From contig NW_023503512.1 of assembly GCF_014529535.1 (NCBI RefSeq), positions 372,001 through 436,000 on the forward strand: a stretch of DNA of 64,000 nt. The letters are read 5' to 3'. The stretch is from Bradysia coprophila. Lineage: Eukaryota; Arthropoda; Insecta; Diptera; Sciaridae. A program made the position numbers and the translations under genes. Below the pieces are notes generated by a model. That model ran no database searches. It saw only the letters and a program-made list of their open reading frames with translations, and was not told where the DNA came from. Below, piece after piece: positions 53,644 to 64,000 of this stretch; position 1 is the stretch's first letter; every line of letters starts with the position of its first letter.

Positions 53644-54860
53644 TTTTATCTAGAATCTAGAATCCTCGAATACAATGGCTTGGGACTTATTGGCATTTAG
53701 CTTCAAAGAATTTTCGCGAGCCCAACGATGAACTGCATAGAGGTCCTGGTTGATACGAAAAACAGGCTGAAATATATAGCAAAGAAAAGACAAAACAATT
53801 TCAGTTTTGATTTACTGAATTGCCGCATCCAACCAACAACAGACCCCACAATTTCGAAGTAAATGGCAAATAAAAAAACCCCAAAAATATTTCACTATAA
53901 ATAAATATTTCACAGATGAATATGCTGTATATGGTCATATATATTGTGTACATTATATGGAATGCCTGAAACACCCCAAACCCATAACCAATTACTTCTA
54001 TGTTAACAGAAACTCTATATGTTCCATTTTTCGCAAGATATTTCACTTTTACTAAAATCCAACATTGCCGCCGACAGCCATTTTGTTAAGAGACCGGAAA
54101 TAGTACTGACACTTTAGATTCGTTAATACCTTTTTTACTCCTCATTTTTTAAATGCTGCTATTCATTAAGTGTCCAGCCTGTCCAGCCGTGATATAAGCT
54201 CACTCCAAGAGACCTAGCTCACTCTCTGGTGAACCGAATTTCATAAACTTTTTTTCTCCAATTAGTACGATCAATACTTATCTAATGAAGTGAAAGTAGA
54301 CGAAATATGTTCAAATTTGGCCTTCCTACAAGCAAAAACTGCTTGGCGCCCTATACCTGGTTCACATCAAGGGGCCTAAATCACGAGTTAGGCATCCGAT
54401 TTCTATAAACTTTTTTTGTCGATCGGTATTGTAAATATCTTTCATTTGATGTATCATTTTTAAGTGTATCTACCGGCATTGAAAAAACCAAAGCACTTAT
54501 TTTGCCTCAGCTCCCATCTTCGAACTTCGCCTGTGTTTTGATACTACCAAACGGGAAAAAAAAAAAAGTATTTTGGAATCGGATGTGTTTTACTCAAACT
54601 CGTGCAGACAAACGGACATACAGACAGACAGACGGCCATTTTTTTTCGATGATTCGGCATCTATAGACAACCACAATAGTTTCCCTTACTCAGGGAGTCC
54701 AATTCGACGTGTTACAAAACGTATACGTAAACCTATAAGACACAGTACTTCGTACGGGTCTAAAAAGACTATCGTTTTTGTTTCTATTTTTTTTTATTTG
54801 ATTTATAGAATAATTAAATCGTTCACTTTTCGTTCAATTCACGGCTACAATAGTCAATGT

Positions 54861-55648
54861 TTATTCGAACAAGTTCATTACGCCATTGCCAATGCCATAC
54901 AAAGACTGGTCGCTCCATCGACAACAGCTTGCCAGTTCCAACTGTAATTGCAGCGCCTTTCATAACACAACCAGCTGCTGCACAGAAAGGCTTAGCGACA
55001 AAAGGGACCTCATCGGATTCCACAGCTCTGAAATAGCCGGCTGCGGCTCCGTCACATAATCGTTGAGCATTGCCTATGGTTGTACTGACAACGCATTATA
55101 AAGCCTGATATTTCACGGTTAAATGCTTTGTTTTTGTTTGCATTTTCTCAAATAAATGAAAAACCAATTTACCTGTTGACTAAATCCATCACCAGTCATA
55201 TTTCCAGTAGGTGCAGTATCCGCTCACAATTCCATCCGAGAAGATCATATGTTACGGTTGATACCATTATCAGTTCCCAACAGTGGATGACCATTTATGT
55301 CCAAACGTAGGCCATCAATGCAAGCCGCTTTGTGTCCGCAACCGATTCTATTTTCAAACGTCCAAAATCACCAGCACCCACTTCTTGAAAAGCTTTCGCA
55401 AATTCCAAATTGTTGATTCGACAAGGGTCATTCTTAGCAATACTGCGAAGGTGTTGAGCGCATTTGGTTCCTTTACTGCCTCCCTTGTTCTCACCTTCGT
55501 TCCCTGTAACATGAACGAATACGCCATTCGCTATGTGCAATGCAAAGTGTGAGTACTTTAATCTGTTGAACTCCACGATGTCGCAGTCTTTCAATTCACG
55601 AAGAATTTCGTCGTAGTCCGAAAGTCATATTGTGAGATATTCGCTCAT
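54861..55648 (-). pseudogene. LRAT-domain gene, frameshifted copy B
   Basis: Aligned with 18,588-19,376, this copy has several one-base gains and losses (for example near 54,901, 55,092, 55,190, 55,219 and 55,618), so no long frame survives apart from about 100 codons covering FNRLKYSHFALHIANG to the middle. The indels fall in the error-prone end of the contig just before the N gap. Consensus error is therefore as likely as true decay. Confidence 0.75.
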
Positions 55649-56734
55649 AATGGTAATTGTCTGTGCGATATAGTCCAATTAAAAAAACTGCAGAGAAAAC
55701 AATAATATTGTTTCACATAAGTTTATTGTATTTCACTTTAGACTCGAAACATTTAGCCGATGAACTATTGCTCAGGAATGGTGAAACATCAAAAACCACA
55801 CCTTTACCTACACAAGAGAAAATTACAGAAACTAAAACTAAGGTTAGGTATTTTTGCTTGTTATTCATCTCTTTCCCGATTATTTTAATACTTCAATTTC
55901 CATACCTGATATGTTTCGTACAATTTGCTGCCCACTAAGCAAAGCACAAAAATTGAGAAATTCACGGCAACGAAACAACGAACACTATATTTAGCACAAC
56001 AACGCACAGCAGCACAATATGAGCAACAAACACTCCACTGATTAAACGACTTAACTTTAGGTTAGACTTTTATCGAATCGCAATGTTATGCGCAGTGCCG
56101 TATGTAGCGATTCAAAACTACGAGCAAATTTCATGTCTCATTTTAACGAAACGTGGCTGGTACAGATTCTCAAAATTTTGAATATTTTCGTCCAATAGTC
56201 TGGACTCGTTAAAGTGAGTTTATAATCCGCTATGCGCTCAAAATTTCGTCATCTTTTTAGGTCAATTTAAAAGAAATGTCTCATCTAATCAAAGACTGTT
56301 TAATATTACCAAAGCAACACATTTCTTCTACCAAATTTGCTCATTGCTTAAGATGGCACTGTTTTTAAACAGTCTGCTTACAAAACAAGAACATCAATAT
56401 CTCATCCGGAATTTAGTTAAAAACATTTTTCGACTTCAATATTATTTTTTTAAATTGGATGGTGTTTTGACTAAATGTTTTTTCCAAGAAGTATTTATCG
56501 CACAAGCACCACAAAAAGAAGAATACGTGACGCCAGTTCCTACAATTAAACTTCACGCAGATACCACACCTCACCTGATGACTTATGGTGGATACGAATA
56601 TAATACGAGTTTTCAAAATATTAATTTTTTGGATTTGTAGCAGACGAAGGTAGTAAACATTTTAAATCAAAAACTGAACTCCTCTGGCTTGCTGGGCTTA
56701 AGTCGACGACGTTACCAATGTAGCAATTCAGTTT

Positions 56735-56759
56735 NNNNNNNNNNNNNNNNNNNNNNNNN
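56735..56759. other. Assembly gap (25 N)
   Basis: A run of 25 N joins the end of unit B (equivalent to about 20,434 in A) to sequence in the opposite orientation. Confidence 1.
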
Positions 56760-57784
56760 TATAAGTTTTTTTTAAGCTGTTTTTTGATACAGTAAATCTA
56801 AGTTTTAATTATAAAAAAATCTGATTATCTCGACATGTGCTGTGCGGATCTATAAAACTTTCCTGTAAATAACATCCCAAGAATTTAAAAACATTGTTTA
56901 TTTGTTTCGATTGTTGATTTATAAGGCACTTTACGGCTTATTCGAATGAAACAATTGCGGAATATTGAGAGCTCTGGTTTAATAGGTAGGCAAAAAACAT
57001 TTTCACAAAAAAAAATTATCTAATGAGACAATGAAAACCGTTTGAGCGTTTGTTGTATTGCGATGTCGAATAGCGGAACAGCAGCAGTGTATTTTTTAGA
57101 TGAGACGAAAATTTTCAGAGATTGAATTTATGAATAAAGTTGTGAGAATTAATGGAAAATTATTATATTAGTATACTTTGCCATACTGTATTATGCATTA
57201 ATTGAATTTTGTTCTTTAAAATAAGAAAGAACATAGAATGAGTTCTTTACGGCAAACAAATCAACGTCAAACAAGGCAAAAGCAAATATTCAGCGATTTA
57301 ACGGCCTAATTAGGGCTTATTAATAGATACACACTATCTGAATACCTATATAAATTAGAAGACTTTGAAAGCATATTTAACACAAATACTAGAAGCTGTT
57401 TCAGTCCTTGTTAGCACGCAAAGAGCGAAAGAAAGTTATGAAATTGAAAAGGCCTCGAGCAAAGCCAAACATATCAACAAAAACAACAATAAGCAGATTC
57501 AATAATGCGTAGCAAGTCGCTGCTTTCTCCCAAGGCACGTCGCGTTAGCACACGCATTCCACATGACATTATGTATCATGTATTAAATATAATTAACTAC
57601 GATCATGACCAATCTATTGCATGTTATCACATAAGTATGTAAATTATTTTCTACATTTATTAGCCGGCATTGAAAGGTAGTTTTGTGTTTTTAATGTTCT
57701 CAGTTATTTAAATTTGGTTTTATTCTTCCAATTGTGTGATAGAAGAGAGTTTTATAGTGTGAATATTATATCGTTAAGAGGGAA

Positions 57785-60165
57785 AAAAAAAAAGAGCTGC
57801 TCAGCATAGCGGCGGAGTCAATAAAAAAAGCAGATGCTTTCAATCACTAATATTGACAATAAATATAAAATCATTACGCTCTATTACTTCTAAAGTCCAT
57901 AGAATATTACATGCCGCTTGCGCTCTAATTAGTATAGCAATAAGAAATTTTCTGGCAACAGATAATCTTTGAACGTTGGCTGCCCAACTGATGCTCCTCT
58001 TCATCAACGATGCCCAACTTGTCATAAATTTCGCTTGTATTCTGGACCCATGGCAACCTAGTGATGTCAAGGGCATAGGGGGTAATATAAATAGTTTTCT
58101 TTAAGAACGTATAGGTAATTGATTATGCTTAAATCTCTGCCGCTTATCTGGGCAATAGACGGCTGCTTTCTTAGAGGATTACACTGATAGTATGAGGAGT
58201 GCCAAAGTATCACGTATTGTTACAAAATCGCTCCATAAAAGTGATTTCCTATGACTCGCACGGAACTAGCTGTCAATAATCCCTATCAGTCTTTTACGGT
58301 CGTCTCAAGAGAATACCTGTGTGGTTGCAATATATTGGAAATCCTAGCAGAGGGATAAATGCTGAGCCAAAAACATATATTGAAAGAATCGTGTTATTGC
58401 AATAATCCCTAATCTTTAAATTTGCACGATAAACTATGCAATACGCGTCCTTCTTGACCACACGCACTCAGCAATTACAGCCATTGTACTATCAACACAA
58501 CTGGGATCTAATACCGAAGAACCAAAAACAAAAAAAGGCAGAATTCTCGCTGGCATTGTTATTCATAAATAGTACGCTAGTTGACATGCGAATGGACAAC
58601 CTGGCATCCGCCGCCACTTTGAAGATTCTTTTGTAGATAGCAAGTAGTCTAGCACGGAGTAACAGGTTGCACTAGAATTAACATCTCGCTAAACTGCTCC
58701 AATCACCGGTAGGGTCCAAGTTTCGTTGCACCTTTTCTGCATGTTCACATTAATCTGGAATAAAATCGTTAGGAATGGTATTACTACTATGCTTGAAATG
58801 TCATCATCAATTATTGCGCAAATTAAATTTACTCAAAATTTTTCATTCGACAAATCAGATGATGAATACACAGATGACAGATAAGGCAGGCATTGCCAAG
58901 TCATTTCAACTTTCCGAATCCGAATCCAGCCAAAAACTAAAGAAGAGAAGCCTTGATGCCCAAGCAAAATCTGACAAACCTAACATTCGTTAATCGCCTA
59001 CAAGGCGTAGAAAGCGGAAAAATCCTCGTCAACAAGACTTTTCAAAGCGATCGCGGCAGTGGGGAAAAGTCGCTGCCAAGTAGCGCAACAATAACTAACG
59101 CTAAACCAGCTTCCCTAAAGACTTCCTAAAATGCACAAAGCCGGATGAAGCATCGGCATTAATATTCAAAACGGGTCGCACATTATTCTCATCACGATTC
59201 AACCTTGGAAAGAGAAAAACCCTCTGAAACTGACTCAAAAATCGAAGACACGCCTAATATCTCAAAGAAAAGACTCATCAATATCCTGATTACCTGGGCA
59301 ACAATGCTGATATATCAGCTACATCCTAGCTCGTCTTCAAATCGAAGGCATTAAGCAAAAAACCTCACAATTTCTTTGTATTCAGCGTGTAAACCAGACA
59401 AAACACCAAAAATCTAAAACTCTCGCTAATATCGCAAGTATCAGCATGATAATTTATCAGCAATCAGTTCCCGTCATCTAAATACAACGCATTAGCCTAA
59501 AGAATAGAAGAAGAAGTGCGTCATTCTCATAATATCCAATACAAAAACCAAGGAGGACTCCATTGGATCACCTGTTGGTATCCGGCTCTTTCTTGACAAG
59601 GCAAACCTCTCAGATAAATAGAGATTTAGAAAGAATGACTATAATGCCTGGCTGCAACAAATGGAAGCAATTCTGGGCACACATCCCTAACTTCACCTAA
59701 CTAAAACTTCCTAACAATATATTAAAGCATTCGCCAAAATCAACTTAACCAAGCCATAAGGTCATTCATGTTCAGCTTGTAGCAGGAAACTACGTACTGC
59801 ATGAACCCAGAGCCTCAGCACCCCCTTTTACACAAACCCAACTGAAAGGCTTCAATTTTTCAAACTAAACTATGCTCTAACATTAAAAGCACGCCAACTT
59901 TATCCCATGTCAAAACGCCTCCAAACGATTCCAACCGCTATAGGTCTCACATCGTCCTCGCCTTTCATAAGCGCGTCAAGCGAAAGCTCGCAAAAAACAC
60001 CTTAGTTATATATCCTCTGAACCTTAACTCCATAGCTTAAACAAATCAAAGTCAATGAAGCTGTCGCCCTCAACCAAACGGTTCGCAGAAAAAATCACCA
60101 AAGTAAAAGAAGTTGAAATCTTTAAATGTCGTGTCGTAAACCACCTATTCCCCCTGAAGAACTAC
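57785..60165 (-). pseudogene. Corrupted inverted copy of the R2-like LINE
   Basis: Minus-strand copy of 45,614-47,828. All frames are broken every few dozen bases, though pieces such as the nuclease-distal FIVNISD/RAQAACNILWTL region remain readable. It is not an independent element. Confidence 0.8.
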
Positions 60166-60584
60166 ATCGTAAGTAATATTTGTACAAGGTTCTGCCTTTT
60201 GTGCGCTGTGATAAATAAAGTTGAATTGAATTTGAATTGAATATATTTCGTACTAATGATTTGTCGCATGTGCCATCTTCAGGCTGATAAACAAATAGAA
60301 AATAACAAAAAAATTACAAAATAAAAACGTTCCTAAATGACGTTGTTGTTTAGCCTTGTTGAAAATCGCAAGAACTTGGTAAATTAACAAACTTTGAATG
60401 ACTAAGAAAATATGGCTATGGCATTTGAATAAAATTACACTACTGGCTTATGTCTAAACGAGTGACATGACAATGAAGTCAAATCGCAAAAACTTAAGTT
60501 GAACACAAAAATTGGCAGCTTTGTTAACGGGACTTACCGTTTACAAAAATGAAAAAGTGGAACGAACAACAAGGACAAACAATG

Positions 60585-60659
60585 CTGAGTTTCGGGTGTA
60601 TGCACACCTCATCAGTGCAGGCCTAAAAATGTCTTGCGATGACCCATAGTGCATATCAG
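60585..60659 (-). ncRNA. Hammerhead copy in the noisy inverted segment
   Basis: The minus strand reads ACTGATATGCAC, a lengthened stem I loop, CTGATGAGGTGT, ACACCCGAAA and CTCAG. The core is recognisable with a few extra bases. It has no independent weight, because the whole segment is probably a read-error copy. Confidence 0.5.
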
Positions 60660-60969
60660 TACGACACAAACGGAAATGAGCAATCATTTCAATTGTCGAG
60701 CGGGACAACACTTCTTCGTCACTTGTTACACAACTCGTTTTTGTTTGGGGGGGTTGCTGTATCTCTCACATACAGCTTTTTTGGATCCTCTCACATCCGA
60801 CAATTTCTTGGAAATTTTTAGTAACAATTAAATGAGCAGTCCACGGTTTCAGCGTCGGCCGTGAGGACGGTTGCGGCCTTGGTAAATACTTGGATTCCGC
60901 AGTCTGTCCTCAGTGGATGTGTCGTATGTTTGAGGCCAGGACTGGAGCGAGCTCAATAAGGATGGGTGA

Positions 60970-63900
60970 CATAAATTGCTCTTCGCTTGTTCGATACTGT
61001 TTTCAATTCATTCTCATTTAAAATGTGTTTTGACTACTTATCTACTCGAAAATAAAGAAATATCAGGAATTCCTAATAAGTTGCAGATGTTTTCGATTCA
61101 AAAGTTTTTTCCCTCTATTTCAATGGATCTTTATTTTAATATTGAATAATAGAAGGTTCTGTTAGCCGGGCTCACTGAATATCTTTGAATTTTGACCTAA
61201 TCTCTTTTTATCTACAGAAATTCTTATCAAGTCACTTTGGAGGAACTATTTCAGCAACCCCTTCTTAATAAGATTTAAAAAATCCATTAGTCGAAAAGAG
61301 AAATCTGATAAATTTTGTATTGATATTCTTGAAATAAGTACGTTACTTCAGTTAATTCATTCTTTATTTGGTTTTTCGTTGCTTTTTTTAGAAAAATACC
61401 TTGCAGTGCTGCTTGATAATTTATTAATCCAGTGGGGAATAATATCCCTCACCTATGGCATTATGTAATAAATCTCATATTTCTATCTCCGAAATGCTGC
61501 GTAAATGTCGAACATTAACAAATTTGGATAATTGAAAAATATCAGAAATGTGAGTGTAGAAAATGGCTTGACTACTTACACCTCGTAGGCTTATCTCAAA
61601 TCTTAATAAAATTCTAAGCTCTAACCGTAGCTCAACTTTTTTTCGTTAAACATATTCTTTGGTTTTTCTGTCAGAAGGATGTGCTATGTGACAATTAACT
61701 AAAGTAGGTTGATTTTCTTGGACTATAGCGGTGGTTTGTAAATAAAAGAGTTAGTTTACGCAATATTTCGAGCTTCGGCTTTGCTCTTCATCAGGCTCTT
61801 TTGCACTACTAATTACATTACTGAAAATCAACAAAAATATGAAGCTAAGACTACTAACTCCTCTCCACATGCATATTACAAATGTTTTGTAGCTTTGACT
61901 TTAATTTAGCCAACGGCGAAGAAACAAAATCCAACATGTGTCAATAAACATCAGACGCATCTTCATTGCATTTTCGTTAGTAATTTGAAGGACACCACGA
62001 GTGTAATCGAAAATCATTGAAATAGGAATAGCCTGAAAACCTGATATGATCTGGATCAGATCTGATAGATTTTGACTTGACCTGATTTGTGTTTGAACCT
62101 GAAAATACAGACCTGAATTGATTTCTATCAGACCTATTTCGCAAATTATTTTAACAACATCTTGAGAAAATTTGTTACTTCTATTATGCAGATATCCTCC
62201 GTGAAACTACGAAACGAAAATTACGATTTTAGAACTCAGCGGCAAAGGAAACTAACAAGAATTATGCAATTGAATCAGGTCAATCCTGGTTATTTCAGGT
62301 TAAATTTAAAACATGTCAGGTCAGATCAGGTTTTTGATTTTCATGTTAAAAACCTACCTATTCCGAGGCATAAGTGGTTTGTTAGTGTGGCCAAGCTAAT
62401 TCACTGACTGAAAACAGCATGGTTGCCTCACCTTTTTAAGTACAATCTTCAAAACAACCTTCAAAAGAAATCTTTAACTATTTGATTTTCCACATAAACT
62501 ACATAGTTTTCTGAAACTTTGCCTAAATCTTTTGCCGATCCCAAAATGCATTCCAATTTGCTGTAAAGATCTTCGCATCATCAATTAAATACAACAGCCG
62601 ATTGAATTGACGATTCAAAGCTTAGAGTATGGTTAGTCTAAGATTCAAAGGCTTGCGTAGCACAAATTTCCTGAAAATAACTCCAAGAATAAAAACATTG
62701 TTTTTTGTTTTCGATTTGTTGATTTTAAGAGCACTTTCCTTATTCGAAATGAAACAATTTCGGAAATATTGAGAGCTCTGGTTTAATAGGTAGGCAAAAA
62801 ACATTTTCACAAAAAAATCTAATGAGACAATGAAAACCGTTTGACGTTTGTTGATTGCGGATGTGAATGCGAACGAGCAGTGTATTTTTAGATTGACGAA
62901 TTTTCAGGATTGAATTATGAATTAAAAGTTGTGACGAATTAATGGAAAATTATCAATTTAGATACTTTGCTTACTGTATTATCAAATTAATTAAATTTTT
63001 CTTTTAAAAAAAAGAAAAGAACAGAATGAGTTCTGTACGGAAACAAATCACTCAAACACAAAGCAAAATTCACGATTTAACGGCCTAATTAGGGCTTATT
63101 ATATACGAACACATCTGAAACCTATAAAATTTAGAAGACTTTGAAACAATTTTAACACAAAACTAGAAGCTGTTTCAGTCCTTGTTACACCAAAGCGAAA
63201 GAAAATGTTAAAATTGAAAAGCACTCGACAAAACCAACAAATTAACAAAAAAAACAATCAGATGTCAATTGCGTAGCAGTCGCTGTTTCTCCAAGCACTC
63301 GCGTTCCACGCATTCCACTTGACATTTGGTATCTGTGTTAAATAAATTAACTACGATCATGACCATATTTGCATGTTACACATAGTAAATGAACATAAAT
63401 GAACAAAAACTTACTCCAAGGTGCTACCAGACACTACGTCCAAGAACATTTAACATACGATGAATCGGAACAAAATAGTCCAAAAACGGATTTTCCCAAT
63501 CATAGAGCCGACAAGCAAGCCCAATCCGTACAAACCGATCGAGAACGACTTTAGTGAGGACGAAAAAGATCCAGACACGCGTCAGAAAACCTGGACAGGG
63601 AGTTAAGCATTTTCACACCGACAGGAATCGTATTATAGTCAGCGACGGTTCTAACAAAGAACGACCTGTTGTACTGGGCAGAAACATGCCTCGGAATAGC
63701 ATACTGACGACTACGCCCAGACCTTCCATCAGCCAGCTTATCGAAGAGAAACTTCGGTTCCCTACAAGGCCATGCATAAACGAGCAGCGACGACGCTTCA
63801 GATACGTCATAATTTCACAACCTAACAATCCTTCAACGTGATCCCGAGTACTGTCGTAGCGCCTCAATCCATACACAAAACGCACACAGGCACTAAAAGC

Positions 63901-64000
63901 TCACTCCAACGACCGAGCATCAGCGGCCGACAAATTTGTAGAATAAACCGAGTCACAATACGTAAAGGCCGGCAGTACAAGAGACTTAATCAGCATCATC
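60970..64000 (+). repeat. Segmental duplication unit C (partial)
   Basis: Starts abruptly at the equivalent of 12,479 in unit A (ATAAATTGCTCTTCGC) and follows A at an offset of about 48,495 to the window end (equivalent to about 15,506). It contains the foldback spacer and right arm (right arm at 62,669-63,386) and the RT C-terminal pseudogene from about 63,500. Occasional one-base indels occur in the first kilobase and later positions match well. Confidence 0.9.
63500..64000 (-). pseudogene. Non-LTR RT C-terminal region (copy C, cut by window end)
   Basis: Copy of 15,005-15,506, ending at the window edge within LIKSLVLPAFTYCDS. The DLFRPH C-terminus and stop are intact at about 63,544. Confidence 0.75.

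Larger units (their letters stand above)
43402..56734 (+). repeat. Segmental duplication unit B
   Basis: Direct, near-identical copy of 9349-20,434 plus a 2,223-bp insertion (R2-like LINE with its duplication). Up to about 52 kb it is essentially indel-free against A. Single-base indels become frequent from about 53.5 kb to the N gap at 56,735, which suggests falling consensus quality. It also repeats the foldback (47,959-51,167), the CCGGAC element (51,963-53,643) and the CCGTACG repeat (53,777-54,765). Confidence 0.9.
56760..60969 (-). repeat. Error-rich inverted copy of unit B (44.85-48.75 kb)
   Basis: The reverse complement of about 44,850-48,750 can be followed throughout, including the foldback left arm (to about 57,650), the R2-like LINE (57,785-60,165), the LINE tail, the hammerhead and the start of the coiled-coil gene's flank. 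It differs from B by an indel or substitution every 10-20 bases, many at homopolymers, whereas units A, B and C differ from each other by almost none. This pattern points to uncorrected single-read sequence. Confidence 0.85.

Noticed and set aside
56344..56640. 98-codon frame near the end of unit B, possibly a gene
   Set aside because: The equivalent in copy A (about 20,082-20,370) is broken by one-base differences and no family pattern is visible; region quality near the gap is poor.
58436..60240. Small open frames in the noisy inverted segment as new genes
   Set aside because: All are fragments of the reverse-complemented R2-like element or its flank with read-error-type indels.

Overview
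The window looks like a repeat-rich stretch of an AT-rich insect nuclear genome, probably dipteran-like. This is inferred from introns of 56-75 bp, RTE, gypsy, Penelope and hAT-type element debris, and three insect-type multi-exon host genes. It is not bacterial or viral, and I cannot name the species. Most of the 64 kb is mobile-element sequence nested in other mobile elements. The host genes I can support are a small coiled-coil protein gene (two copies), an LRAT-domain (NlpC/P60-like) gene (two copies, one broken) and the 3' two-thirds of a histidine acid phosphatase gene.

Layout. 1-2.1 kb: a decayed RTE-type LINE (minus strand) split by a 1-kb hAT-like element, next to a tyrosine-recombinase remnant. 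3.89-9.15 kb: a giant foldback element made almost wholly of GAGAC/GTCTC hairpin arrays. 9.35-20.43 kb (unit A): coiled-coil gene, a complete type III hammerhead ribozyme, a LINE carcass carrying a 3.2-kb foldback element and a CCGGAC-repeat element, then the LRAT gene. 22.17-33.52 kb: a gypsy-type LTR retrotransposon (minus strand, 190-bp LTRs, GGTTG target duplication) inserted in an older non-LTR element. It carries two later insertions: a 406-bp poly(A)-tailed retroposon in integrase, and a 6.2-kb non-coding LTR element (764-bp LTRs, CCAA duplication) in gag. 34.3-43.4 kb: decayed repeats, a Penelope RT fragment, and the acid phosphatase exons with a foldback MITE in one intron. 43.4-56.73 kb (unit B): a near-identical direct copy of unit A that additionally carries a 5'-truncated R2-like (restriction-like endonuclease) LINE. 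56,735-56,759 is an N gap. 56.76-60.97 kb is an error-laden inverted copy of part of unit B. 60.97-64 kb (unit C) is a third, partial copy.

The strongest unexplained signals are RNA-like. (i) The non-coding LTR element holds four tandem ~88-nt modules that fold into the same three-way junction with compensatory base changes in several stems. (ii) The same element reiterates its polypurine/LTR-start hairpin with stem sequences that differ but stay paired. (iii) Each unit carries a 64-nt hammerhead ribozyme with every core nucleotide intact. The inverted copy beside the gap is most likely an assembly problem and should not be read as biology.
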